In this document: piece by piece, positions 1-7,477 of the stretch
Layout of the letters: the number at the start of each line of letters is the position of its first letter
Position numbering within the stretch: the first letter of the stretch is position 1
Source: an uncultured Saprospiraceae bacterium
GTDB taxonomy: Bacteria > Bacteroidota > Bacteroidia > Chitinophagales > Saprospiraceae
Assembly: GCA_938003955.1 (NCBI GenBank)
Contig: CALKXE010000147.1
Location: forward strand, 1 to 45,312
DNA length: 45,312 nucleotides
Direction: 5' to 3'
The notes under the pieces: model-generated
Database searches by the model: none
Told to the model about the DNA's origin: nothing
Seen by the model: only the letters and a program-made list of their open reading frames with translations
Position numbers and translations under genes: made by a program

Positions 1-1
1 T

Positions 2-715
2 TTCAATGCAGACATAAGTAGCTGGAACGTTAATAATGTAACCTATATGAGAGGAATGTTTATTTATGCCTCGGCATTTAATGCCGACCTAAGTAGCTGG
101 AATGTCAGTAACATTACTAATATGGTCGCTATGTTTAATGAAGCTAGTTCTTTCAATACAAATCTAACCAGTTGGAACGTCAGTAATGTTACTAATATGA
201 CAGCTATGTTTAATGGGGCAAGTTCTTTTAATGAGGATCTAAGTAATTGGGATATCAGTAATGTAACTGCAATGGATTATATGTTTGAAAATTCTGGATT
301 ATCTATAGATAATTATGATTCAATTTTAATGGGATGGTCAAATCAAAATGTATCATCAGGTGTCGAACTAGGAGCACAAGGAATCAACTTTTGTTTAGCT
401 TCTGATGCACGACATAACTTAATATATAATAAAGGCTGGTCGATTATTGATGCAGGATATGATTGTACAGTCTCAAATACTTTCGATGAAAACAAATTAG
501 ACGCATCATTTTATCCTAACCCAACTGCTGGCTTCCTAAATATTGAAGGAGTCAATCAAAATTTAAATGTGATTGTTTTTGACATACTTGGCAAAGAAAT
601 CATGGCTCAATCCTTCACCAATAGGATTGATCTCACTTCATTAAAAAATGGAATCTATATCATAAGACTTTCAGATGGATTGAATACAACTTCTCAAAAA
701 ATCACTAAAATCTAA
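2..715 (+). CDS. BspA-like (DUF285) repeat surface protein with T9SS sorting domain, 5' end outside window
   Basis: The frame is open from base 2 with no start, so the gene begins upstream of the window. The visible part has three to four repeats of about 25 residues with the pattern FNxxLSxWNVSNVTNMxxMF, which is the BspA/DUF285 (lipoprotein Q-like) surface repeat. A short linker follows, then an approximately 75-residue C-terminal type IX secretion sorting domain: FYPNPTAGFLNIEG, a hydrophobic strand with a D-I-L-G-K turn, and the closing NGIYIIRLSDG...KITKI. In this family such proteins are exported by T9SS and anchored at or released from the cell surface, often as adhesins. Substrate or partner cannot be read from the sequence. 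The next gene starts 66 bases downstream and looks unrelated. Confidence 0.88.
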   Translation, partial: FNADISSWNVNNVTYMRGMFIYASAFNADLSSWNVSNITNMVAMFNEASSFNTNLTSWNVSNVTNMTAMFNGASSFNEDLSNWDISNVTAMDYMFENSGLSIDNYDSILMGWSNQNVSSGVELGAQGINFCLASDARHNLIYNKGWSIIDAGYDCTVSNTFDENKLDASFYPNPTAGFLNIEGVNQNLNVIVFDILGKEIMAQSFTNRIDLTSLKNGIYIIRLSDGLNTTSQKITKI

Positions 716-756
716 ACCAGCAAATCAAAAATGATTGGTTAAATAATATTATGATC

Positions 757-767
757 TATCTTGCCAC
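757..767 (+). promoter_or_regulatory. Candidate -7 box TATCTTGC upstream of the AAA+ gene
   Basis: TATCTTGC resembles the Bacteroidota -7 consensus TAnnTTTG with one base missing from the T run. A TTG at 735-737 lies 19 bases upstream, matching the usual -33 spacing. The 11-mer TATCTTGCCAC recurs at 42335-42345 in front of the histidine kinase gene. Prediction from pattern only. Confidence 0.4.
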
Positions 768-781
768 CAAAGTAAAATCAA

Positions 782-1696
782 ATGGCAAAAACAGAATTTT
801 GGACAGGCTCTGAGAAATATCTATGTGACATGGAACTGGCGCAAGCATTTCACATGGCACGAGTGCTAGGCATGCCTCTATTGATAGAAGGAGAACCTGG
901 AACGGGAAAAACAGAACTTCCAATCCAATATGCAGACGATCAGAATTTGGAGCTGTTTGTTTATGCTACAGGATCCAAAAGTAATGTCGAACAATTCGTC
1001 GCTCGATTCGATCATGTGAAGTATTTACGTGATTCTCAGATAGAAATCCTTAATGCTCAAAGAGAAGAAAAAGGGCTTGATTCAAGACTAAGTACTGGCG
1101 GTCGAGATCCTGAAAAACTGGCTGACTATGTTGCAAAAGGTCCAGCTGCGAGAGCATACAGCACTCCGCATTCTGTTCTATTAATAGATGAGATAGACAA
1201 AGCTCCGAGAGAATTTCCAAATGACTTACTCTATGCGCTCAGTCATCGGAAGTTCATCATGCCTGAGTCAGAAGAAGTCATTGAAGTCTCAGAAGAAGAT
1301 ATGCCCGCGATCATCATCACATCAAATCGAGAACAAGAATTACCGACAGCATTCAAAGGAAGGTGTATCTACCACTATATCCACTTTCCTGAACCAGAGA
1401 TGATGAGAGATATCGTAAGCAAACACTACCCCTCCATCGAAACGAAGATTGTGGATGTTGCACTTGACATTTTCTACCAATTGAGAAAGCTCGGATTAGA
1501 ACGAGCACCGACAACTAGAGAATTACTGAATTGGCTAAAGTACGTCAAGACCTACACTACTGAAGAAGCCATAGAAAAAATCCAAAAACTAGAAGGAATC
1601 GGAGCTTTGATAAAAACACAAACAGATCTGGAACGGATACAAAAGATGGTGCTTAAGAATCAAGAAGACTACGATAGAAGGAGTGGGCCTAATTGA
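782..1696 (+). CDS. MoxR-type AAA+ ATPase (AAA_5, dynein-related subfamily)
   Basis: A 304-residue AAA+ ATPase. Walker A is GEPGTGKT (about residues 37-44) and Walker B is LLIDEIDK (about 133-140). A sensor-1-like IIITSNREQELP and an arginine-finger/sensor-2 region (GRCIYHYIHFPEP, then RAPTTRELLNW) follow. MoxR-family ATPases work with VWA-domain proteins to insert cofactors or remodel target proteins. The downstream gene at 2102 encodes a CoxE-like VWA protein, so the two very likely form one module. The gene is cytosolic, with no signal peptide. The last 11 codons and stop are repeated at 1896-1931, in a duplicated spacer. The target is not indicated by neighbours. It is distinct from the second MoxR at 35198-36196. 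Confidence 0.9.
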   Translation: MAKTEFWTGSEKYLCDMELAQAFHMARVLGMPLLIEGEPGTGKTELPIQYADDQNLELFVYATGSKSNVEQFVARFDHVKYLRDSQIEILNAQREEKGLDSRLSTGGRDPEKLADYVAKGPAARAYSTPHSVLLIDEIDKAPREFPNDLLYALSHRKFIMPESEEVIEVSEEDMPAIIITSNREQELPTAFKGRCIYHYIHFPEPEMMRDIVSKHYPSIETKIVDVALDIFYQLRKLGLERAPTTRELLNWLKYVKTYTTEEAIEKIQKLEGIGALIKTQTDLERIQKMVLKNQEDYDRRSGPN

Positions 1697-2101
1697 AGAA
1701 GTTAGATTTGTGAATTTGTTTGATTTGTTTGATTTGTTTGATTTGTGAATTTGTTTTATGATGTTTACAAATCGCTGAATCGTGGAACTGCTGAAATCGC
1801 ATAATCGCTTTGGAATGTTGACTCTAAAAGTAATTATCAATTGTGAATTGTGAATTGTGAATTAAAAATTATCAACTGTCAATTATCAATTATATCAAGA
1901 AGACTATAATCGACGAAGTGGACCTAATTGAAGAAGTTAGATTTGTGAATTTGTTTGATTTGTGAATTTGTTTTATGATGTTTACAAATCGCTGAATCGT
2001 AGAACCGCTAAAATTGCAAAATCGCTTTGAAATGTTGACTCTAAAAGTAATTATCAATTATCCATTATCAATTGTCAATTAAAAATCATCAATTAAAAAA
2101 A
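1661..2101 (+). repeat. Tandem duplication of the AAA+ gene tail plus its downstream spacer
   Basis: Two diverged direct copies, about 1661-1895 and 1896-2101, fill the 405-base spacer. Each begins with the coding tail of the AAA+ gene (QEDY[D/N]RRSGPN and stop), then TGAAGAAGTTAGATTTGTG, a TTTGATTTG run, TTTTATGATGTTTACAAATC, and ends in AATTATCAATTG-type short repeats. Copy 1 has two extra TTTGATTTG units. In the 36-base coding tail six bases differ but only one residue changes. No gene was found in the spacer. Copy boundaries at the 3' side are approximate. Confidence 0.85.
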
Positions 2102-3418
2102 ATGTTCTCTACCCTACCGCAGAAGTTTCGTGAATACAATCTACCGGCAGATGTTCGGACTATCTTGCTATTACAGAAAGCGATGGAGCGGGGTTTGATC
2201 AAGACGCTTGGGGATATGTTTGGCGTATTGAAAGGAATCGTGGTCAAAGATCCTGAGATGATCGGGCCATTTACACGAGCGTATTATGATTACTTCCTTA
2301 ATATTGACATACAAAATGGGGATAGATTAAGTGATGCGGTGTCACGATCTGAAACATTTCGTCAGTGGAGAGATGACAATCTCGATCGATTCGGGGATGA
2401 CATAAGTGTAGAAGACTTGGTCAATAAATTCTTGGATGATGTGCACCTCACTACATACGACATCAAGGAAATCATAGATGGCAGACAAATCTGGGACGAT
2501 GATGATGGAAACAAAGAGGATCAAGATGGCGAAGAAGGTAGTGATGAGGCAAGCAAAAAACATCTCGACAAGATGGCGGACTACTCTGATCTTAGTTTAG
2601 AGGAACTACTTGAAAGAATGAAGGAGGTCATGGAACAGCAAAAGTCTCGACATTCGGGTGGGAGTCACTGGCTCGGAACAGGTGGCACTTCTCCCTATGG
2701 ACATGGTGGAGCAGCTAAAGACGGAATCAGAGTTGGTGGAACTGGTGGCGGTAAAATGGCGAGAAAAGTACTTAACGATCGTAAGTTCTTTCCCGTAGAT
2801 ATGGACTCTATCTTAAATGACAATAATGTCGATGCCGCTCTAGCTGCACTCAAAGGAATAGTAGAAGAAACCGCTCATGATAGACTCGACATACCCGAAA
2901 CAATCAATCAAGGACTAAAGCGAGGTGGGTTATTCTTACCAGAAATGAAGAGTATAACGGATGAGAAACTACAGGTTCTTTTATTGATAGATAATGGAGG
3001 GTACTCTATGGATGCGCACATTAGACCTGTCAGAGCTTTGTTTAAAAAAATGAAAACAAGGTTTGCCCATGACCTAGAAACTTACTACTTCCATAATACG
3101 ATCTATGACTATATCTACGAAGATGCACATAGGTCAAAACATATCCCTATAGAGCGACTCCTAAAAAAGAACCCAGACTATCGAGTATTTATCATAGGTG
3201 ATGCATCGATGGCTGCTTACGAACTCAATAGAACAAGTAGAGAAACTTATCATGCGATCACCGAACATTTCAAAAAAGTCGTTTGGTTGAATCCTGAGCC
3301 GAAGCGCTACTGGCATCATACTTTTTCGATCCAAGTGATCAAGGAAATGGTTGATATGTATGATCTAACGCCGAGAGGAATTGAGGAAGCGGTGAGGAGT
3401 ATGAATGTAAAGAAGTGA
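2102..3418 (+). CDS. CoxE-like VWA-domain protein, partner of the AAA+ ATPase
   Basis: Counted from ATG 2102 the protein has 438 residues; an in-frame TTG at 2072 would add ten residues from repeat DNA and is less likely. The N-terminal half is helical, with an acidic stretch (about 131-150) and a glycine-rich linker containing GTGGTSPYGHGG (about 192-203). The C-terminal half is a VWA/CoxE-like fold: LLLIDNGGYSM (DNGGYS at 297-302) stands where the MIDAS motif DxSxS normally is, so metal binding may be altered. No signal peptide or membrane segment is seen. CoxE-like proteins partner with MoxR ATPases (CoxD/CoxE in CO dehydrogenase maturation), but no such enzyme is encoded nearby, so the client is unknown. 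Confidence 0.85.
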   Translation: MFSTLPQKFREYNLPADVRTILLLQKAMERGLIKTLGDMFGVLKGIVVKDPEMIGPFTRAYYDYFLNIDIQNGDRLSDAVSRSETFRQWRDDNLDRFGDDISVEDLVNKFLDDVHLTTYDIKEIIDGRQIWDDDDGNKEDQDGEEGSDEASKKHLDKMADYSDLSLEELLERMKEVMEQQKSRHSGGSHWLGTGGTSPYGHGGAAKDGIRVGGTGGGKMARKVLNDRKFFPVDMDSILNDNNVDAALAALKGIVEETAHDRLDIPETINQGLKRGGLFLPEMKSITDEKLQVLLLIDNGGYSMDAHIRPVRALFKKMKTRFAHDLETYYFHNTIYDYIYEDAHRSKHIPIERLLKKNPDYRVFIIGDASMAAYELNRTSRETYHAITEHFKKVVWLNPEPKRYWHHTFSIQVIKEMVDMYDLTPRGIEEAVRSMNVKK

Positions 3419-3497
3419 TATGCCAATCTTAAGATGACTAGTATTTAAAACAACTGCTACAATCTAAAGCTGATTTATAATAATTGGTTTTAATCTT

Positions 3498-3785
3498 CTA
3501 AAGCTTCTTTGGATCTTGTCGGGTATCAAAAATAGTATATACATAGATATGTTTCTCGTCAAATCCGTAAAAGACAGAAGTTTGTTTCGTAACAACACAT
3601 TTTTGAAATTCTCTTTTAAACTTAGATTTAGGAAAGGCTTCTGGATTTCTTTTTATAAGGTCAAATTTTGCATCCAATTTTTTAACAAAACTCTGAGCTA
3701 TAGTCTCAGAAAACTCAGAAGTTAAATAATCAAGTAGATTAGAGAGTTTCCTAGCAGCTGTTTTTGACAAGATGACTTTTCTCAT
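3498..3785 (-). CDS. RelE/ParE-family toxin of a type II toxin-antitoxin pair
   Basis: A 95-residue basic protein with the ParE/RelE layout: an N-terminal strand (KVILSKTAARKL), two helices (DYLTSEFSETIAQSFVKKLDAKFDLI), the RNPEAFP turn, and C-terminal strands (QKCVVTKQTSVFYGFD, IYVYTIFDTRQDPKKL). The strand-turn-DTRQDPKKL ending is typical of the Bacteroidota RelE/ParE group. ParE poisons gyrase and RelE cleaves mRNA; the sequence alone does not separate the two. It starts three bases after the antitoxin stop, so both are co-transcribed with the antitoxin first, the usual order for this family. The antisense frame inside it is a shadow. Confidence 0.88.
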   Translation of the reverse strand: MRKVILSKTAARKLSNLLDYLTSEFSETIAQSFVKKLDAKFDLIKRNPEAFPKSKFKREFQKCVVTKQTSVFYGFDEKHIYVYTIFDTRQDPKKL

Positions 3786-3788
3786 TAT

Positions 3789-4010
3789 CTATCGATACTT
3801 AGCAACAATACTATCATAATCAACAACATCACCATTCGCAACTTCTTTTATAGCTTTTTCAACTTCAAGCTTTTGAGATTCGGTTAATTCATCCCAAATA
3901 TCATTTTCCACTTGCTTAAAAAAAATAGCTTTCATCTTACTAATGATACCAATATCATCAGTTTTAAGTAATTGCTCTATTAATCTTAATTTTTCAGTTT
4001 GAATATCCAT
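3789..4010 (-). CDS. Antitoxin partner of the RelE/ParE-type toxin
   Basis: A 73-residue acidic protein directly upstream of the toxin, with a three-base gap between its stop and the toxin start. The C-terminal segment (LTESQKLEVEKAIKEVANGDVVDYDSIVAKYR) has the helix plus DYDSIVAKYR ending common in Bacteroidota addiction-module antitoxins that wrap around RelE/ParE toxins. The N-terminal part (TEKLRLIEQLLKTDDIGIISKMKAIF) is predicted helical and probably dimerises or binds DNA. Autoregulation is normal for such operons but no operator was identified here. Confidence 0.85.
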   Translation of the reverse strand: MDIQTEKLRLIEQLLKTDDIGIISKMKAIFFKQVENDIWDELTESQKLEVEKAIKEVANGDVVDYDSIVAKYR

Positions 4011-4058
4011 TATCCCAAATCTTTGTTACAAATATAATCTATTACAATTAAACCTAAC

Positions 4059-4679
4059 TTAAAACAGTATTGATAAATCCCGCTCCGTCAAATCCTTTAC
4101 GTGCTTTGTAATCCATTCTATATCTTTATCCCACCACTTCAAATTTAACAATCGCTCTATCTCTAGATCTGAAAATCGTTTTCTTATTTCTTTAGCAGGA
4201 TTACCTCCAACAATAGTATATGGAGGCACGTCTTTGACTACCGTAGCATTGGTCGCTATGATGGCACCATCACCAATCGTAACACCAGCCATGATGGTCG
4301 CATTATAGCCGATCCATACATCATTACCAATTGTTGTATCTCCTTTTGTTGGATAAGACTTTCCGTCCATCGCATCTTTCCAGTCTTCTCCAAATATGGC
4401 AAACGGGAAAGTAGAAATAGAGTCTGTAAGGTGATTGGCACCGTTCATAATAAAAGTAACTCCAGAAGCAATCATACAGAACTTACCGATGATCAACTTA
4501 TCTCCAGTAAAACCAAAGTGATATTTGACGTTCTTTTCGAAGTTGGCTACATCCTCGAAGTCGTCGTAGTAGGTATAATCTCCAACTATAATATTCGGAT
4601 TAGTGATTACATTCTTTAGGAAACATAATCTGGTATAATTTGCAAGTGGAAATTTCTGATTCGGATTTGGTGCAGGCAT
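4059..4679 (-). CDS. CatB/Vat-related hexapeptide-repeat O-acetyltransferase
   Basis: A 206-residue left-handed beta-helix protein. Hexapeptide repeats are clear at IIGKFCMIASGVTFIMNG and again at TTIGNDVWIGYNATIMAGVTIGDGAIIATNATVVKDV. The catalytic histidine of the xenobiotic acetyltransferase group is H83 in MNGANH, followed by the typical loop insertion STFPFAIFGEDW. The end (YTIVGGNPAKEIRKRF, then LKWWDKDIEWI) matches the CatB/Vat family, which uses acetyl-CoA to acetylate chloramphenicol or streptogramin A. Many chromosomal relatives have no proven drug substrate, so resistance is not implied. It lies downstream of rpoD on the same strand with a 146-base gap. Confidence 0.92.
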   Translation of the reverse strand: MPAPNPNQKFPLANYTRLCFLKNVITNPNIIVGDYTYYDDFEDVANFEKNVKYHFGFTGDKLIIGKFCMIASGVTFIMNGANHLTDSISTFPFAIFGEDWKDAMDGKSYPTKGDTTIGNDVWIGYNATIMAGVTIGDGAIIATNATVVKDVPPYTIVGGNPAKEIRKRFSDLEIERLLNLKWWDKDIEWITKHVKDLTERDLSILF

Positions 4680-4719
4680 AAATGTAAAATTAATTCAATA
4701 GAAATTTACGTGTAGATAC

Positions 4720-4752
4720 TCATAAAGGATCGTTTACAAACACCCTTTATGA
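4720..4752 (-). terminator. Inverted repeat between rpoD and the acetyltransferase gene
   Basis: TCATAAAGG (4720-4728) and CCTTTATGA (4744-4752) form a perfect 9-bp stem, with an inner GTTT/AAAC pairing. It sits downstream of rpoD and 41 bases before the acetyltransferase start. There is no T run on the minus strand, so it may be a weak terminator or an operator. Confidence 0.35.
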
Positions 4753-4825
4753 CTAACAATACATACCAATATAACACAAGAAAATTGAATTGAAGTTTTG
4801 AACGATGTAATGACGAGTTCTAAAA

Positions 4826-5692
4826 CTACCCCAAATAACTCTTAAGAGCATTTCTATTCACAGATCGTCTTAATCTTCTAATAGCTCTTTCTCTGATCTG
4901 TCTTACTCTTTCTCTAGTAAGTCCAAACATATCCCCTATTTCGTCTAGTGTATGAGATTTTTTTCCATTCAATCCAAAGTAGTAGGACAAAATCTCTACC
5001 TCTCTTGGAGATAATAAACTAAGACCATGAGAAATTTCATCTGCCAAAGATTGCTCCATAAGCTGCAAATCAGGACTATCCTCATCTCCGAGTGAATACA
5101 AGTCAATTCTAGTAGCTGCGCCTTCATCACTACTAATTGGTGCGTCCATAGATACATGCCTATTTCCACCTCGCAGCATATTAGCTATATCTTTAGGCTT
5201 CACATCCAGGATTTCTGCTAACTCTTCATGACTAGGTTCTCGTTCATATTGTTGGGTAAATTTCACATGTGCTTCATTCACCTTATTATAAGAAGTAACT
5301 TTATTTAGAGGTAATCTTACAATTCTACTATACTCTACTATTGCAGCTAATATTGCTTGTCTTATCCACCATACTGCATATGATATAAATTTGAAACCCT
5401 TTGTTTCATCAAACCTTTTGGCGGCTTTCATAAGGCCAACATTTCCTTCATTTATAAGATCTGGAAGTGATAATCCTTGGTTTTGATATTGCTTGGCAAC
5501 TGAAACGACAAACCTAAGATTGGCCTTTGTCATTTTCTCCAATGCGTCTTTATCCCCTTGTTTTATGAGTTTTGCTAGTCTGATCTCTTCATCGGCAGTA
5601 ATAAGATCAATTTTAGCAATATCAGTAAGATACTTCTCAAGTGCGACACTTTCTCTATTGGTTATTTTATTGGTAATCTTAAGTTGTCGCAT
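4826..5692 (-). CDS. rpoD: Primary RNA polymerase sigma factor (group 1, RpoD/SigA)
   Basis: A 288-residue sigma-70 factor. Region 1.2 (DIAKIDLITADEEIRLAKLI, about 26-45) is followed by region 2 (NLRFVVSVAKQY, DLINEGNVGLMKAAKRFD, FISYAVWWIRQAI). Region 3 (PSHEELAEILDVKPKDI) and region 4 (LSPREVEILSYYFGL, then the helix-turn-helix TLDEIGDMFGLTRERVRQIRERAI) complete it. The start MRQLKITNKITNRESVALEKYL is the hallmark of the short Bacteroidota primary sigma factor, which lacks region 1.1. This sigma recognises the TTG / TAnnTTTG promoters seen elsewhere in the window. It is transcribed alone or with the acetyltransferase gene. Confidence 0.97.
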   Translation of the reverse strand: MRQLKITNKITNRESVALEKYLTDIAKIDLITADEEIRLAKLIKQGDKDALEKMTKANLRFVVSVAKQYQNQGLSLPDLINEGNVGLMKAAKRFDETKGFKFISYAVWWIRQAILAAIVEYSRIVRLPLNKVTSYNKVNEAHVKFTQQYEREPSHEELAEILDVKPKDIANMLRGGNRHVSMDAPISSDEGAATRIDLYSLGDEDSPDLQLMEQSLADEISHGLSLLSPREVEILSYYFGLNGKKSHTLDEIGDMFGLTRERVRQIRERAIRRLRRSVNRNALKSYLG

Positions 5693-6165
5693 ATCAATTT
5701 ATGTTTTGAGATAGTGATTTATCAAAGATGATATAATTTATAATATTAATACAATTAGGGTCTTAAGTATTATTACAAATAATTATATAAAATAGTTCTA
5801 ATACGAATGAAAACAGTTTGTTAAAACTGTTATTAAATAAGATGCCTCAATAAAACACATCATTTCACTATGTTAATAAATTGGTATTGGGTCGATTAAT
5901 TGCACTCAATCACAATCTTATGAATTAACTTAAGTTCTATTATACCATCCTGTTTAAGATTTGCACTTTAAATTATGGTATAAAACCAAGATGCAATAGA
6001 TCGGAAAAAGAGATGAAATAAGAGATAGCTTTCGGAAAATACTCGTTTCATTAAAAATATTCGTTGCGTAATAAACACCCGATATTGAGCGGAGCTTATG
6101 CAATTAGCGGCATCTTCAATAGTAATCGGTATTAATAGTCACAAAGCCAAAACCTGACAATTTTC
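5693..6165. other. Intergenic region between divergent rpoD and DoxX-like gene
   Basis: The 473 bases hold no credible gene. An 8-bp perfect hairpin (AACAGTTT / AAACTGTT, loop GTTA) lies at 5812-5831, about 120 bases upstream of rpoD, and may be a regulatory site. The right half, 5942-6132, is a copy of the ATACC...GGTAT inverted-repeat element described separately. No clear TAnnTTTG box was found for either gene. Confidence 0.7.
5942..6132 (+). repeat. Diverged copy of the ATACC...GGTAT inverted-repeat element
   Basis: The right arm (6076-6132) matches 17746-17802 closely: both contain CACCCGATATTGA, a GCGGCA block and CAATAGTAATCGGTAT. The left part is more diverged but starts with ATACC and shares GAGATGA and TTGCGTA...AACACCC with the 17.7 kb copy. 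A small inner palindrome ATACCAT...ATGGTAT spans 5942-5981. The element ends 33 bases before the DoxX-like gene. It encodes nothing. Confidence 0.7.
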
Positions 6166-7284
6166 ATGAATTGGAAAGATCTCCATATCAGCAGTGCAAA
6201 TATTATCGGCTTCACTTTAATCGGTGTTTTGGCTTCTACATTTGCTTCATTTTGGTGGTCTTGCGCAGATGGCATTTTGGATGTGGTCAGAGCATGGGCA
6301 CTGGGATCTATATTTTTGATATTAGGTGGTTCGATTACAGTTGTATCTCGTCATTATGGCTATGGAAAGCACCTTCAATATTATATCGAATTGACATTAA
6401 GGGTAATGATTGTTTATGCTATCGTAACGACAGCTTTACTCAAAGCCGAGGGACATTTCTATAACTATACTTTGTTCGATAGTGAAACCAAGTTAGCTGA
6501 CCTCGAAGCGCAATCATTTGCAAATGCTTTTTATGGATTTAGCCCTATGTTTCAATCTTACGTTGGATATGCAGTCCTGGCTGGATTAGCCTTGATTTGC
6601 TTCAATCAAACAAAACGTATAGGTACTCTTCTATTAGGAGGTATTCTAATCAATGCGGTCATGCTAAATATTAGTTTTGATAGCTGTTTTGTGTACAAAA
6701 ACAGTATCTATCTAGCTATAATTTCTTATTTCGTATTCAATGAATTCCCGAGTTATTTTGCATTCTTTTCATCACAAAAAAATGCAGCGGAATTAGGTTA
6801 TCACCCATTGAAAAACAACAAGCACTTACATAATTCTGCCTCTCTGATGAAAATGGTTCTGCTTGTTGGTTTATTCTTCTACACTCAGGACTATATAAAA
6901 GACACCAAAAATTATAGATCTCGAAATGCTCAAAGTCCAATCACTGGAATTTGGAATATTATGGATCTTCAATTCTTACAAAGTGATGTACCAGAAGAGA
7001 ACAAAAAAACAATACAATCCTTTAAGTCAATCATTCTAGACAAGGGGCGATATGGCGCAGTCAAAATTGATGATTCACTTTCATTCTTTGAATATCTGAT
7101 CGTGCCAGATGACAATCAGCTTGAGATATGGAATTTTCAGGACTTCTACGATCTAGACATCAAAGGACGATATACCCAGATCTCTGATGATTCTTTGGTT
7201 TATATTGGTAGAAATAATCGTGACTCATTAATGATAACTTTCAAAAAACAGCTAGACAAAAACAGACTCCCCGATATAGATTAA
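6166..7284 (+). CDS. DoxX-like integral membrane protein with C-terminal extracytoplasmic domain
   Basis: A 372-residue protein. The first 240 residues contain about six hydrophobic segments (GFTLIGVLASTFASFWW, ALGSIFLILGGSITV, VMIVYAIVTTALL, VGYAVLAGLALICF, LLLGGILINAVMLNISFD, SLMKMVLLVGLFFY). The stretch AFYGFSPMFQSYVGYAVLAG...INAVMLNISFDSCFVYKNSIYL resembles the DoxX/TQO-small-subunit-like proteins of Bacteroidota (GYSP...GxxE..LLxFRRTT..NVVxxNFCYD). The last 120 residues, beginning SPITGIWNIMDLQF, look beta-rich and soluble, as in those relatives. Function is not established. Family membership is judged by motif memory and remains moderate. The gene stands alone, with the opposite-strand sugar-isomerase gene downstream. 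Confidence 0.6.
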   Translation: MNWKDLHISSANIIGFTLIGVLASTFASFWWSCADGILDVVRAWALGSIFLILGGSITVVSRHYGYGKHLQYYIELTLRVMIVYAIVTTALLKAEGHFYNYTLFDSETKLADLEAQSFANAFYGFSPMFQSYVGYAVLAGLALICFNQTKRIGTLLLGGILINAVMLNISFDSCFVYKNSIYLAIISYFVFNEFPSYFAFFSSQKNAAELGYHPLKNNKHLHNSASLMKMVLLVGLFFYTQDYIKDTKNYRSRNAQSPITGIWNIMDLQFLQSDVPEENKKTIQSFKSIILDKGRYGAVKIDDSLSFFEYLIVPDDNQLEIWNFQDFYDLDIKGRYTQISDDSLVYIGRNNRDSLMITFKKQLDKNRLPDID

Positions 7285-7477
7285 TGCAAATTCTTAATGT
7301 TTCCCCCTATCCTTATTAGTATATTTCACAACCAGACAGGGTCACATAGGATATAATCCGTAAGCTTTGAATATAAATAGGTAGAAGAAAATTAAATTTT
7401 TCATGGCGGATATAAATTATCAAAGGCCTACAGAATAAACCATAAGCCTTCGATATTATTGTTTATCAGATTAGAGA

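Noticed and set aside
1589..1840. Minus-strand ORF across the AAA+ gene end and the TTTGATTTG repeats
   Set aside because: Its repeated SNK residues come from the short repeats; no homology and antisense to a real gene.
4059..4679. Drug resistance determinant (Vat/CatB)
   Set aside because: Family membership is clear but chromosomal relatives often have no drug activity, and no mobile context is seen.
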